From NCBI RefSeq assembly GCF_019219095.1, contig NZ_JAHUWH010000003.1:124001-188000 (forward strand): 64,000 nt of DNA, written 5' to 3'. The notes beneath the pieces were generated by a model. The model made no database searches, was not told the DNA's origin, and was given only the letters and a program-made list of their open reading frames with translations. A program made the position numbers and the translations under genes. The DNA is from Acidovorax sp. sic0104 (GTDB taxonomy: Bacteria; Pseudomonadota; Gammaproteobacteria; Burkholderiales; Burkholderiaceae_C). This document shows positions 7,512-17,444 of the stretch, piece by piece; position 1 is the first letter of the stretch; every line of letters starts with the position of its first letter.

Positions 7512-8720
7512 TTAGTGTGGGAACCCGCCCCGCACCAGGCGCACGGGCTCGGCATCCATTCGGCGAATGAGCGCGTGCAAACCGTCCGTCGGCGTGTCAG
7601 TGCCAGCTGCAAGCGCAGGCGCGGGCGCAGCGATTGGCAGCGGAGCGCTCGCAGCCATTGGCGCCGCGCCGGATCGGCACACCAGGTCATCTTCCGACCA
7701 CGCCGCCTTGCCCGGCTGCCCCCGCGCGCGCAGCCAGCCGCCACGGTCCACGATGAGCTGGTAGCCCGGCAGCTCGGCGGTGGGCACGCCCAGCACCAGG
7801 GCCAGGGCCTCGTCGATGGCCTTGCGGGTGTCAGGGCTGCCCTGTGGCTGGCATTCCACGTCGCTCCCGGCGTCCGGGGTACCGGCCACCAGCGTGACCA
7901 GACGCGGGTCCTCGGCCGCTGGCGGGGTGCCCTGCGATGCCACCACCACACGCACGCGCTGGCCCACAAGGTCATGCGTCTGGCGCGCCCGGCCGCTTCG
8001 GCACTGAACCGCCATGGCGGGCAGCCGCACGGGGCGGTCCCACGTGCCTGATTCGCGCAGCATCTGCCCGGCCGCGTGGGCCTGCAGGTAGTCCAGCACC
8101 TCCCAGATCTGTGCGTCGCTCACGGCATCGCCCACACCGGGCATCGTCACTGCGCCAGCACGGTTGTGCATGCCTTCGCGCACGCGCCAGAAGAGTTCGC
8201 CATCGAGGCGCTTCCACAAGAGTGCGCCATTCAGATTGGGGGGCCACTGGGCCAGCTGTGCGGCATCAGGCCCTTCACCGCGTCCGTCGGCGCCGTGGCA
8301 GCGCACGCAATGCTGCTGGTACACGGCCTGGCCGCGCACGATGCCCGTGGCTTCGAAGCGGGTGGGCGACTGGTGCAGGCTGGTGGGCACGGCGGGCGAC
8401 AGCAGCAGGTGCGCCTGCGGCCAGGGCGCAATCACCAGCAGCACAACCGCCAGGGCACCCAGGGCCACGCGGGCGCGCCGCCAGGGCAGCGACAACAGCA
8501 ACGCCAGCACGGCGCCCGCTACGCACAGCAGCGACAGCAGCACCCGCCGCGCATGGCCCGCGTCCACCACCAGCATCTCCGCAGCGATGCGGTGCGCGAA
8601 AGGCCAGGCAGGCTGGCCGTGCGCATCGGGCGCCAGGCCCAGCAGGTGCAGCAAGGCGCGCAGGCCCTGCTGCGCAGCATGCAGGCCTTCGAGCAGGCCG
8701 TTCAACAGCTCAGGAGACAA
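7512..8720 (-). CDS. Membrane-anchored cytochrome c, last gene of an ABC transporter operon
   Basis: 402 residues. Two hydrophobic segments (about 58-80 and 84-103) anchor a cytochrome c domain with one heme site, C138-V-R-C141-H142, and a likely axial Met193 (VTMPGVGD). A C-terminal region (about 225-402) with three or more cysteines matches no family I recognise. The domain would sit on the periplasmic side and pass electrons to the respiratory chain. It follows the sulfonate-type ATPase gene by 21 bases on the same strand, which is unusual. It may accept electrons from oxidation of the imported sulfur compound or of sulfite (inference). Confidence 0.82.
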   Translation of the reverse strand: MSPELLNGLLEGLHAAQQGLRALLHLLGLAPDAHGQPAWPFAHRIAAEMLVVDAGHARRVLLSLLCVAGAVLALLLSLPWRRARVALGALAVVLLVIAPWPQAHLLLSPAVPTSLHQSPTRFEATGIVRGQAVYQQHCVRCHGADGRGEGPDAAQLAQWPPNLNGALLWKRLDGELFWRVREGMHNRAGAVTMPGVGDAVSDAQIWEVLDYLQAHAAGQMLRESGTWDRPVRLPAMAVQCRSGRARQTHDLVGQRVRVVVASQGTPPAAEDPRLVTLVAGTPDAGSDVECQPQGSPDTRKAIDEALALVLGVPTAELPGYQLIVDRGGWLRARGQPGKAAWSEDDLVCRSGAAPMAASAPLPIAAPAPALAAGTDTPTDGLHALIRRMDAEPVRLVRGGFPH

Positions 8721-8741
8721 GGCAGCAGACCAGCGCCCGGT

Positions 8742-9553
<812 letters not shown>

Positions 9554-9560
<7 letters not shown>

Positions 9561-10624
9561 TTCACCACTCCCTTTTGCCACGACAGCACGCGGTCGCGCA
9601 GCACGAACAGCAGCGTGATCACGCCCGAGAACAGCAGCGCCATCACGATGAGCGCTGCATACATGTTGGGGTATGCCGCCCAGCCCTGTGCCCAGGTGAG
9701 GTACCAGCCCAGACCCGCCTTCACGCCCAGCATCTCGGCCACCACGAGGGTGGAGAACGCTGCGCCCAGGCCCATGAAAAGGCCCACGAAGACCTGCGGC
9801 AGCGCCGCCGGGATGGCCACCCTCAGCACCAGGAACCAGGGCGATGCCCCCATGGTGCGGGCCACGTCGTAGTAGTTCTTGTGCACGCCCGCCACGCCCG
9901 ACCAGGTGAGGATGGCCACGGGAAAGGCCGTGCCCAGCGCGATCAGGAAGATGGCGGTGGACCAGCTGGACGGAAAGAAATAGAAGCTCACCGGCAGCAG
10001 CGCCGTGGTGGGCACCGGGCCGAGAATGCGCAGCACCGGGTGGATCCAGTAGCTGGCCTGGCGCGACCAGCCGATGAGCACGCCCGTGACGAAGCCTGCG
10101 GCGGCCCCGATGGCGATACCCAGTGCCAGCAGCCGGATGGAGGCGCCCGCGCTTTCCAGCAGGCGTGCCCAGTCGGTCACATACACCTCGACGAGGCTCT
10201 GCGGCGGCGCAAAGAACGGGGGAGGCAAGGTGCCCAGCTTGGCGGTGAAGACCTCCCACACCGCCAGCCCGGTGGCGATGGCCACGAGCCAGGGTCCGGC
10301 CCGGCGCACGCGGCCACCGGAACGGCCGAGCGCGCCCGGCACGAAAGCCAGCACCGCCAGGACGAACGCCACCGCGCCCGCGCCGATGGCGAACTCCTCG
10401 GTGAACGCCCAGTCGCTGAAGCCTGCGGGCTTGTTGGGCCACAGGTGGGTGAGCAGGGCCAGCGCGCCCCATGCGGCGGCTGCGGCCAGGCCGGTCCACC
10501 AGAAAGCTGGCGATGCGGCGACGCGCTGCGGGGCGGCCACTGCAGCGGCGCGTGGTGCGGCCGGGGTACTCGCAGCGGCCACGGAGGCCGGTGCGGGCAG
10601 GATGTGATCGGCGACAGTGCTCAT
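9554..10624 (-). CDS. NitT/TauT-family ABC transporter permease (SsuC-like)
   Basis: 356 residues, about 100 longer than a usual SsuC. The first ~110 residues contain an Ala/Pro-rich cytoplasmic tail and two extra hydrophobic segments. The core shows the family pattern (PPPFFAPPQSLVEV, SIRLLALGIAIGAAAGFVTGVLIGW) and the coupling loop YDVARTMGASPWFLVLRVAIPAALPQVFVGL. It forms the inner-membrane channel with the ATPase encoded downstream. It follows the binding-protein gene by 7 bases. Confidence 0.92.
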
Positions 10625-10631
10625 GGCGGGC

Positions 10632-11660
10632 TCAAGCCAGAACGTCGGCGTAAACGTGGGCGGCGAAGCGCGCCGGATCAGTGGAGGGCTTGAGCACGTT
10701 CACCAGCTTGAAGTCGCGGGCATAGAACTCGATCTCCTGGCGCAGCGCCGTGCTCACCGGGTGGCTGCGGTGCGTGAGCGTGCCCAGCACGGCGCGCAGG
10801 TCTTCCTGCGGCACCTTCGAGTAGGGGCTGAAGATGCGTGCGGTTTCGTTGGGGTTGTCGGCCACGAAGTCCGAGGCTTCGATGATGGCCCGCGTCAACG
10901 CCGCCGCCGTACCCTTGTCGCTGCGCACCATCGCGCCGCTCACGCCCAGCACGCAGCAGGTCTTGGCGGCGTACTCGCCCGACAGGTTCGATGCCAGGTC
11001 CACCAGGCCCTTGGTACGCCGCTGGATGAGCAGCAGGTTGGGGTCGCCGTCGGCAATGGCCTGGGCCTCGCCTTTTTCCACAGCCAGGCCGAGCATGTCG
11101 CCGGGGAACTGGCGCCAGGTCACGTCCTTTTCGGGGTTCAGGCCGGCTTTGGTCAGCAGCACGGCAAAGAAGTTCTTGCCCGGGCTGTTGAGGTCCGACA
11201 CGGCAATCGTCTTGCCCTTGAGCTTTTGCAGGCTGGTCACGCCCGCGGCCTCGTAGCCCACCAGGCGCGAGCAGCCGCCGTGCGAGCTGCCCACCAGCTT
11301 CACGTCGAAGCCCGACTCCAGCGGCTTGATCCAGCGGTGGATCATGCCCAGCCCGGCATCGGCCTTGGAGGTGGCGATGGTCTCCAGCAGTTGGTCGGTG
11401 GAGCCCGCGAAGTTGACCAGCTCGACCTTGAGGCCGTGCTTTTCAAAAATGCCGCGCTCGATCGCGACAGGCGCGGCAGACAGGCAGATCGCATTCGCAT
11501 TCCAGGCCAGCTTCACCTCGCGCAGCTTGCCGGCGGCCAGCACCTGGCTGCCCACCACGCCGGATGCAGCCACCACACCGGCACCGCCGGCCACGCGCAG
11601 CACCTGCCGGCGCGACCAGCGCGCTCCCGCTCCCCCCAGAATCAAGCCCTTGTTGTTCAT
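10632..11660 (-). CDS. NitT/TauT-family ABC transporter substrate-binding protein
   Basis: 342 residues from the ATG at 11660. A Tat-type signal (SRRQVLRVAGGAGVVAASGVVGSQVLAAG) precedes an SsuA/THI5-like domain: VKLAWNANAICLSAAPVAIERGIFEKHGLKVELVNF, KGKTIAVSDLNSPGKNFFAVLLTKAGLNPEKDVTW. It is first in the four-gene operon and divergent from the dioxygenase gene. The 14-bp sulfur-gene motif lies 84 bases upstream. Substrate is probably an organosulfur compound, judged by context only. Confidence 0.88.
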   Translation of the reverse strand: MNNKGLILGGAGARWSRRQVLRVAGGAGVVAASGVVGSQVLAAGKLREVKLAWNANAICLSAAPVAIERGIFEKHGLKVELVNFAGSTDQLLETIATSKADAGLGMIHRWIKPLESGFDVKLVGSSHGGCSRLVGYEAAGVTSLQKLKGKTIAVSDLNSPGKNFFAVLLTKAGLNPEKDVTWRQFPGDMLGLAVEKGEAQAIADGDPNLLLIQRRTKGLVDLASNLSGEYAAKTCCVLGVSGAMVRSDKGTAAALTRAIIEASDFVADNPNETARIFSPYSKVPQEDLRAVLGTLTHRSHPVSTALRQEIEFYARDFKLVNVLKPSTDPARFAAHVYADVLA

Positions 11661-11743
11661 GCTCTGCACCTCGTGTAATGAAGACGACAAACGGTGATGA
11701 ACACCGCACCCCACGCATTGGAGTCGGCAGAGCCCGACAATGG

Positions 11744-11757
11744 AACGAAGAAAAACG
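11744..11757 (-). promoter_or_regulatory. Shared sulfur-gene upstream motif, copy 2
   Basis: CGTTTTTCTTCGTT read toward the substrate-binding gene, identical over 14 bases to the site upstream of ssuD. It lies within the 106-bp divergent region and ends 10 bases before the dioxygenase start, so one regulator bound here could affect both directions. Confidence 0.65.
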
Positions 11758-11766
11758 GAGATGCAT

Positions 11767-12471
11767 ATGCAAAAGACTCCACACACCCACCGGCCCGACG
11801 CTGGTGCAATACAGCCCATGAATGCCGTCGCCTCCGCCATCCTGCCGCCACCCGCCACAACACCTGCCCCCCCCGGCACCGCCCGCCTGCGCCACTTCGT
11901 GCAGCAACTGGCTGCCCTGGTGGAGACGGCACCGCCGGAGCCCGAGCTGCTGTCACGCGGCGGCGCTTTGCTGGGCGCCCTGGTGGCGCACGACGACTGG
12001 CTGCCAGCAGCCTACGCACAACCCCACCCCGAGCGCTACCAGCAGTACCTGTTGCATGCCGACGCGCTGGGCCGCTTCTCGGTGGTGAGCTTTGTCTGGG
12101 GGCCCGGCCAGTCCACCCCCATCCACGACCACACGGTGTGGGGCCTGATCGGCATGCTGCGCGGGTCCGAGGACTCGCAGGCGTTCGCCCGGACCGCCGA
12201 CGGCCGATGGGCGCCCCAGGGCCCGCCGCACCGCCTGGAGCCGGGTGATGTGGATGCCGTGTCGCCCGCCATCGGCGATGTGCACCGGGTCAGCAACGCG
12301 TGGGAAGGCCGTACGTCCATCAGCATCCACGTCTACGGCGCCAACATCGGCGCCGTGCAGCGCAGCGTGTACCTGCAAGACGGCACGGCCAAGCCGTTCA
12401 TTTCCGGCTACAGCAATGCCACGCTGCCCAACATCTGGGACCTCTCCCGCAACCCCGCCACTGCCGCCTGA
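11767..12471 (+). CDS. Cysteine-dioxygenase-type cupin
   Basis: 234 residues from the ATG at 11767, chosen because GGAG lies 6 bases upstream; an ATG at 11818 is an alternative. The CDO-type metal site is visible: FVWGPGQSTPIHDHTVWGLIG with H120 and H122, and the third histidine H173 in IGDVHRVSNA. It would add dioxygen to a thiol such as cysteine or 3-mercaptopropionate to give the sulfinate, using non-heme iron. A four-domain rhodanese follows on the same strand 41 bases on, and a sulfonate-type transporter is divergent, so it probably serves thiol or organosulfur breakdown. Confidence 0.87.
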   Translation: MQKTPHTHRPDAGAIQPMNAVASAILPPPATTPAPPGTARLRHFVQQLAALVETAPPEPELLSRGGALLGALVAHDDWLPAAYAQPHPERYQQYLLHADALGRFSVVSFVWGPGQSTPIHDHTVWGLIGMLRGSEDSQAFARTADGRWAPQGPPHRLEPGDVDAVSPAIGDVHRVSNAWEGRTSISIHVYGANIGAVQRSVYLQDGTAKPFISGYSNATLPNIWDLSRNPATAA

Positions 12472-12512
12472 CACGGTTTCGCACGCCCAACGAACTGGCC
12501 CAGACCTTGCCC

Positions 12513-14114
12513 ATGACCGCTCCCACCCTGCCCCAGACATCCTTCCTCCAGGTCCGCGAGGCCCTGCTCGCCCGCCAGGAAATCGCCCTGCTCGACGTGC
12601 GCGAGGAAGACCCCTTCGCCCAGGCGCACCCGCTGTTCGCCGCCAACCTGCCCGCCAGCAAGATCGAACTGGAGGCCTGGGCACGCATCCCCCGGCGCGA
12701 CACCTTCATCGTCGTGTATGACAACGGCGAGGGCCTGGCCGAGCCCGCGGCGCGCAGCCTGCAGCGCCTGGGCTATACCCAGGTGACGCTGCTCGCAGGT
12801 GGCCTGCAGGGCTGGCGCGATGCGGGCGGCGAACTGTTCATCGACGTGAACGTGCCGAGCAAGTCCTTCGGCGAACTGGTGGAGGCCGAGCGCCACACCC
12901 CCTCGCTCGCGGCCGAAGAAGTGCAGGCGCTCATCGATGCCCAGGCCGACGTGGTGGTGCTGGATGCACGCCGCTATGACGAATACCACACGATGAACAT
13001 CCCCACCGGCGTGAGCGTGCCCGGCGCCGAGCTGGTGCTGCGTGCCAGGGCGCTGGCGCCCGACCCGGTCACGCAGATCATCGTGAACTGCGCCGGCCGC
13101 ACCCGAAGCATCATCGGCACGCAGTCGCTCGTGAACACCGGCATCCCCAACCCCGTGGCCGCGCTGCGCAACGGCACCATCGGCTGGCTGCTGGCCGGAC
13201 AGACGCTGGAGCGTGGCGCCACGCGCCGCTTCGACCCCGCCGTGCATGCCGACCGCGACCACGCGCCGCGCCAGGCCCGCGACGTGGCAGACCGCGCCCG
13301 TGTGCAGCGGGCCCACGCGGGCGACCTGGCCCGCTTCGCCGCCGAGACGGGGCGCACCACCTACCTGCTGGACGTGCGCACGCCCGAGGAGTTCGCGGCC
13401 GGGCACTTGCCGGGCTTTCGCAACGCGCCCGGCGGCCAGCTGGTGCAGGAGACCGACCACACCGCCGCCGTGCGCGGCGCGCGCCTGGTCCTGGTGGACG
13501 ACGACGGCGTGCGCGCCAACATGAGCGCGTCGTGGCTGGCGCAGATGGGCTGGGAGGCCTGGGTGCTTGATGGCGCCGAGCCTGCCGATTTCACCGAAAC
13601 CGGCGCAGTGGCCAACGCCGTGCCCGAACCCGAGGGCCCGATCGCCTGGGTATCGCCCGCGCAGCTGTCCGCCTGGCTGAAGGATGAAGCCCCCGGCCGC
13701 ACCGCTGTGCTGGACCTCACCACCAGCGCCAACTACACGCTGCGCCACATCCCCGGCGCGTGGTTCGTGATCCGCTCGCAGCTGGCGCAGGCCGTGGCGT
13801 CCATTCCGAAGGCAGAACGCTACGTGCTCACCTGCGGCAGCAGCCTGCTGGCCAAGTTTGCGGCGAAGGACCTGGAGCGTTTGACCGGCGCGCAGGTGCT
13901 GGTGCTGGAAGGCGGCACGCTGGCCTGGATCGCGCAGGGCCTGCCGCTGGAGCATGGCGAGACGCGTCTGGCGTCGCCCCGCATCGACCGCTACCGCCGC
14001 CCGTACGAAGGGACCGAGAGCCCCCGCGAAGCGATGCAGGCCTATCTGGACTGGGAGTTCGGGCTGGTGGAGCAGCTGGGGCGCGATGGCACGCACGGCT
14101 TTCGGGTGCTGTGA
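12513..14114 (+). CDS. Four-domain rhodanese-like sulfurtransferase
   Basis: 533 residues from the ATG at 12513. Four rhodanese modules lie in tandem (about 10-110, 130-232, 262-362, 376-482). The active-loop cysteine is present in the second (C193 in VNCAGRTRS) and fourth (C441 in LTCGSSLLAKFA). In the first and third the position is aspartate (VVYDNGEG, VLVDDDGVR), so these are probably structural. Such proteins carry sulfane sulfur. Overlap of expression with the cupin upstream and the sulfonate transporter suggests a role in handling sulfur released from cysteine-like compounds. The signal peptide is absent, so it is cytoplasmic. Confidence 0.9.
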   Translation: MTAPTLPQTSFLQVREALLARQEIALLDVREEDPFAQAHPLFAANLPASKIELEAWARIPRRDTFIVVYDNGEGLAEPAARSLQRLGYTQVTLLAGGLQGWRDAGGELFIDVNVPSKSFGELVEAERHTPSLAAEEVQALIDAQADVVVLDARRYDEYHTMNIPTGVSVPGAELVLRARALAPDPVTQIIVNCAGRTRSIIGTQSLVNTGIPNPVAALRNGTIGWLLAGQTLERGATRRFDPAVHADRDHAPRQARDVADRARVQRAHAGDLARFAAETGRTTYLLDVRTPEEFAAGHLPGFRNAPGGQLVQETDHTAAVRGARLVLVDDDGVRANMSASWLAQMGWEAWVLDGAEPADFTETGAVANAVPEPEGPIAWVSPAQLSAWLKDEAPGRTAVLDLTTSANYTLRHIPGAWFVIRSQLAQAVASIPKAERYVLTCGSSLLAKFAAKDLERLTGAQVLVLEGGTLAWIAQGLPLEHGETRLASPRIDRYRRPYEGTESPREAMQAYLDWEFGLVEQLGRDGTHGFRVL

Positions 14115-14144
14115 GGGCTATTCAACACAAGCACTATCAAAGTA

Positions 14145-14188
14145 GTAGCACACCACGCTTATCAGTCAATCGGTAGCGCGCATTTTTG
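14145..14188 (+). repeat. Interspersed ~44-bp intergenic repeat, copy 3
   Basis: Begins GTAGCACACCACGCTTATC and ends GTAGCGCGCATTTTT. It is 30 bases after the rhodanese stop codon in the gap before the convergent mutarotase gene. Confidence 0.65.
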
Positions 14189-14208
14189 TATGTAGCGCCC
14201 TGTAGCGC

Positions 14209-14309
14209 TTCGACAGGCTCAGCGTGAACGGGTGTGGTTGTGCGTAGCGTTGGAGGTGTTGTGAGGGGCATCGGAGCCAACCACCGTTCGGGCTGAGCCT
14301 GTCGAAGCC
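14209..14309. repeat. Inverted pair of the TTCGACAGGCTCA repeat terminus
   Basis: TTCGACAGGCTCAGCGTGAAC at 14209 and its near complement, GTTCGGGCTGAGCCTGTCGAA, at 14286 face each other about 55 bases apart and can form a hairpin. The same sequence forms the ends of the large repeats and the 44-bp tandem array at 17445-19105. It occupies the convergent gap between the rhodanese and mutarotase genes. Confidence 0.8.
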
Positions 14310-14407
14310 GGGGTACGCAGGCCCGCATCCCAGGAGCTACGACAGGCCAGGCGTACCCCACCCAAAGGGGATGGCTCCAGCCTTCTCTACCGCCCCCCCC
14401 GCCCGCA

Positions 14408-15343
14408 TCAAGCGCGCAGCGCTCCGTAGCGCCACTGCACCTTCAACTCCATCGACTCCCCCTGCGCCAGTGTCCGCAGCCCCGGCTGCCCGGGCTGGTT
14501 GAACGCATCGATGGGCTGCGTGATGGGCTCGAAGCAGAAAGCCGGGCCCTCTGGCGGGCGGTAGATCAGGCAGTAGTGCTGCGCGCTGCCACCGTCACGG
14601 TCAAAGTCCGGCATGCGGGCCGTCAACTGCAAGCCGCGCTCGGGCCACTCGATGCGGGCCGTGCCGCCCCAGCCGGTGTAGGCGTTGTCGATCAGGCCGC
14701 CATTCGCAGGGATGCCCTCGCTCAGGTTCCAGCTCTCGGGGAACTGCGTGGTGTGCTGGGTCGGTATCGGGTCACTGCCACTGAGCCACACCGCCTGCAC
14801 CGGAGCGGTGATGCGCGTGGCGGGCGTGCGCGGAAACCAAGGGTGCAGCCCCGCGCCGTACGGCAGGGGCTGGGCGCCCAGGTGCCGCACCCGCAGGCTC
14901 TGGTCCAGCCCCCCGTCCACCAGGCGGAATTCCTGCACGCATTCGTATTCGTAGGGGTTGCCTTCGGAACGCTTGGAGCGCAGCGCCATCTCCAGCGTGT
15001 CACCCGCTGGCTGGCGGATGGCCCAGGGTTGAAGCCAGCCGTCGCCATGAATGGGATACGGCTCGCCCGCACGGTTGGGCTCCATGGCATGGAACTGCCC
15101 GCCGTGCGAAAACCCGCCGCCGCTGATGCGGTTGGACCAAGGCACCATCGCGAACGATGCCAGCTTGTACAGGTCGGGCGTCTGGCCGTCCCAGGGCCGC
15201 CACAGGTCGATGCGCTCCGTGCCGCCGCCTTGCGGATCATCGATCTGCCAGGCGGCCACGCTGCCGCCCAGGGAGGGGACCAGGCCGAGGTGCTGGCCAG
15301 CGTGGTGGAGCCAGACGATGGGATGGGTGGCGGCCTCGGTCAT
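14408..15343 (-). CDS. Aldose 1-epimerase (mutarotase)
   Basis: 311 residues from the ATG at 15343. Family features include the N-terminal beta strands (VPSLGGSVAAWQID), MVPWSNRISGGGF, HGDGWLQPWAI, the conserved GAGLHPWF histidine region and the late catalytic glutamate region (YRPPEGPAFCFEPITQP). It interconverts alpha and beta anomers of aldoses in the cytoplasm. It lies 140 bases downstream of the lactonase gene on the same strand, so it probably supplies the correct anomer of galactose or arabinose to the dehydrogenase. Confidence 0.9.
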   Translation of the reverse strand: MTEAATHPIVWLHHAGQHLGLVPSLGGSVAAWQIDDPQGGGTERIDLWRPWDGQTPDLYKLASFAMVPWSNRISGGGFSHGGQFHAMEPNRAGEPYPIHGDGWLQPWAIRQPAGDTLEMALRSKRSEGNPYEYECVQEFRLVDGGLDQSLRVRHLGAQPLPYGAGLHPWFPRTPATRITAPVQAVWLSGSDPIPTQHTTQFPESWNLSEGIPANGGLIDNAYTGWGGTARIEWPERGLQLTARMPDFDRDGGSAQHYCLIYRPPEGPAFCFEPITQPIDAFNQPGQPGLRTLAQGESMELKVQWRYGALRA

Positions 15344-15483
15344 GGGCAAGCTTTCTGAAGTGAACTGTTGGAAGGGAGGAAGGAAGCAGCGTTGAGGCGG
15401 ACGGGCGGGCGCGCTGTGGCAGCTTGGCAACCCGGCAGCTTGGCTGCCGCACTGCGTGCCGTGCCATGTCGCGGTGCCGGCGG

Positions 15484-16434
15484 TCAGCCGCCGAACAGGT
15501 GGGCGGGCAGGCCCGGGCTGTCCACGGACACCGCAAACAGCGCCCCGGCCAGCGGCTCGGCATCCAGTTGCGCCGCCGTCAGGCCCACGCGCGCCGAGGT
15601 GATGAACAGCGTGCGCAAGTCAGCTCCGCCAAAGGCGCAGGTGGTGACCTGGCTCACGGGCAGGTTGACGCGGCCCAGTTCGGCCGCCGTCACCGGGTCG
15701 TGGCAGGTGACGCACGAGCCGCCCCAGTGCGCGATCCACAAACGCCCCTGCGCGTCGGTGGTCATGCCGTCAGGCAGGCCGTCCTCGGGCAGCCAGCGCA
15801 TCCACAGCCGCTTGTTCGACAGGGTTCCGGTGGCTGGCTCACTGTCGTAGCGGTAGGTGCACCCGTCGATGGTGGCGTTGAAGAACATGGCAGTTTCCTG
15901 CCCTGTGCCCGACCATGCAGGGCCGTTGGTCACGGCAAACCCATCGTCGTGGCGCGTGCATTGGCCATCAGGGTCGTAGCGGTACAGCGCGCCCGTCGGG
16001 GCCTCGCACGCGAAGTCCATGGAGCCCGCCCAGAAGCGGCCCTGTGCATCGCACTTGCCGTCGTTGAAGCGGTTGCCCGCGCGCTCCAGCTCGGGCTGGT
16101 GCACATATCGGGGCTCGGAATCCACCTTGGGATCAAACAGCGCAAAACCCCGGCGCAGCGTGACGATGAGGCCCGGTGCCTGGACCCTTTCGGCTATCGC
16201 CGAGATCTCTTCTGGGAAGGTCCAGCGGCGACAGGCGTCGCTCGCCGGGTCCCAGCGGTGCAGGTGCCGCGCGAGGATGTCCACCCAGTACAGCGCCTGC
16301 TCGCGCACGGACCACATCAGCCCTTCGCCCAGATCGGACTCCAGTGCCTGCACACAGCGCACAGTGCCGACGGCCGGCGCAGAAAAGGCCGAGGCTTGCG
16401 GCCTGGCCATTGAAGTATCCAGATGAAGGCTCAC
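15484..16434 (-). CDS. SMP-30/gluconolactonase-family sugar lactonase
   Basis: 316 residues from the GTG at 16434, chosen because GGAG sits 7 bases upstream; ATG starts at 16410 and 16494 have poor ribosome sites. It is a six-bladed SMP-30 propeller with the metal-site signatures LGEGLMWSVREQALYWVDI (Glu), NRFNDGKCDAQGRFWAGSMD (Asn, Asp), FAVTNGPAWS (Asn) and GLPDGMTTDAQGRLWIA (Asp). It hydrolyses sugar lactones made by the divergent SDR dehydrogenase. Similar enzymes act on L-arabino- and D-galactono-lactone. A putative LysR operator lies 106 bases upstream. Confidence 0.9.
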   Translation of the reverse strand: MSLHLDTSMARPQASAFSAPAVGTVRCVQALESDLGEGLMWSVREQALYWVDILARHLHRWDPASDACRRWTFPEEISAIAERVQAPGLIVTLRRGFALFDPKVDSEPRYVHQPELERAGNRFNDGKCDAQGRFWAGSMDFACEAPTGALYRYDPDGQCTRHDDGFAVTNGPAWSGTGQETAMFFNATIDGCTYRYDSEPATGTLSNKRLWMRWLPEDGLPDGMTTDAQGRLWIAHWGGSCVTCHDPVTAAELGRVNLPVSQVTTCAFGGADLRTLFITSARVGLTAAQLDAEPLAGALFAVSVDSPGLPAHLFGG

Positions 16435-16539
16435 GCGTGTCTCCGGTGATTGTCTTGTGCCCATGTCTGCTGCATGGCTCTTGACGGTGGGCATCTTATC
16501 AACGCAAACTGATGCTTGTAATTTATATTTTTATCATCA

Positions 16540-16557
16540 ATCAATACAAATATTGAT
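16540..16557. promoter_or_regulatory. Perfect inverted repeat, probable GbpR-type LysR operator
   Basis: ATCAATA-CAAA-TATTGAT is an 18-bp perfect inverted repeat in the AT-rich gap between the divergent lactonase and SDR genes. The 10-mer TATTGATATG that overlaps its right arm recurs exactly at 20128 between the LysR gene and the aldehyde dehydrogenase gene. The site abuts the SDR start codon. Confidence 0.7.
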
Positions 16558-17379
16558 ATGTCACAAGTTTCGATCTCCCCTTCCGCTTCGTCGTCGGAAG
16601 CACTGCCCCTGCCCGAGGGCCTGTCGCTGTTCCCCAGTCTGCGCGGGCGCTCCGTATTCGTCACTGGTGGCGGCAGCGGGATCGGCGCCGCCATCGTGGC
16701 CGCACTGGCCCAGCAAGGCGCACGCGTAGCCTTTGTCGATGTTGCTCGGCAGGCCAGCCAGGACCTGGCTCAGCAACTGCACGACGCTGGCTTTGCACGG
16801 CCCTGGTGGCGGGAGTGCGATGTGCGCGACATTGATGCGCTGCGTGCAGCCATCGCCGACGCGGCAGCAGAGCTGGGCGACTTCCACACGCTGGTGAACA
16901 ACGTGGCCAGCGACGACCGCCACACGCTCGAGTCCGTAACGCCCGCCTACTACGACGAACGCATGGCCATCAACGAGCGCCCCGCCTTCTTCGCCATCCA
17001 GGCGGTGGTGCCGGGCATGCGCAGGCTGGGCGGTGGCTCGGTGATCAACCTGGGATCCACGGGGTGGCAGGGCAAGGGCACGGGCTACCCCTGCTATGCG
17101 ATCGCGAAGTCGTCGGTGAACGGCCTCACGCGGGGGCTGGCCAAGACGCTGGGGCAGGACCGCATCCGTATCAACACGGTGTCGCCCGGGTGGGTGATGA
17201 CGGAGCGGCAGATCAAGCTGTGGCTGGATGCGAAGGGTGAGGAAGAGATTGCGCGCAACCAGTGTTTGCCGGACAAGCTGCGGCCGCATGACATTGCGCG
17301 GATGGTGTTGTTTCTGGCGTCGGATGATGCGGCGATGTGCACGGCACAGGAGTTCAAGGTGGACGCGGGATGGGTCTAG
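16558..17379 (+). CDS. SDR-family aldose (arabinose/galactose-type) dehydrogenase
   Basis: 273 residues. The classical SDR elements are the cofactor loop TGGGSGIG, NNVAS, and the catalytic triad S167, Y180, K184 (GSTGWQGKGTGYPCYAIAKS), ending with AQEFKVDAGWV. It would oxidise an aldose at C1 to the lactone with NAD(P)+. Substrate is inferred from the locus: L-arabinose and D-galactose (D-fucose is possible). The ATG at 16558 follows an 18-bp operator directly, with no ribosome-binding site. The message may be leaderless, or a non-ATG start may lie downstream of it. Confidence 0.88.
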   Translation: MSQVSISPSASSSEALPLPEGLSLFPSLRGRSVFVTGGGSGIGAAIVAALAQQGARVAFVDVARQASQDLAQQLHDAGFARPWWRECDVRDIDALRAAIADAAAELGDFHTLVNNVASDDRHTLESVTPAYYDERMAINERPAFFAIQAVVPGMRRLGGGSVINLGSTGWQGKGTGYPCYAIAKSSVNGLTRGLAKTLGQDRIRINTVSPGWVMTERQIKLWLDAKGEEEIARNQCLPDKLRPHDIARMVLFLASDDAAMCTAQEFKVDAGWV

Positions 17380-17444
17380 GCGTCTGGATGCATTCGCTCA
17401 GGCCAAGCCTGCAGAGGCTAGCGCCCCGGCGCACTTGCGGTTGC

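Noticed and set aside
14137..14361. A 74-codon minus-strand frame in the gap between the rhodanese and mutarotase genes
   Set aside because: It is made up of the TTCGACAGGCTCA-type repeat terminus and a copy of the 44-bp repeat, with no coding signal.
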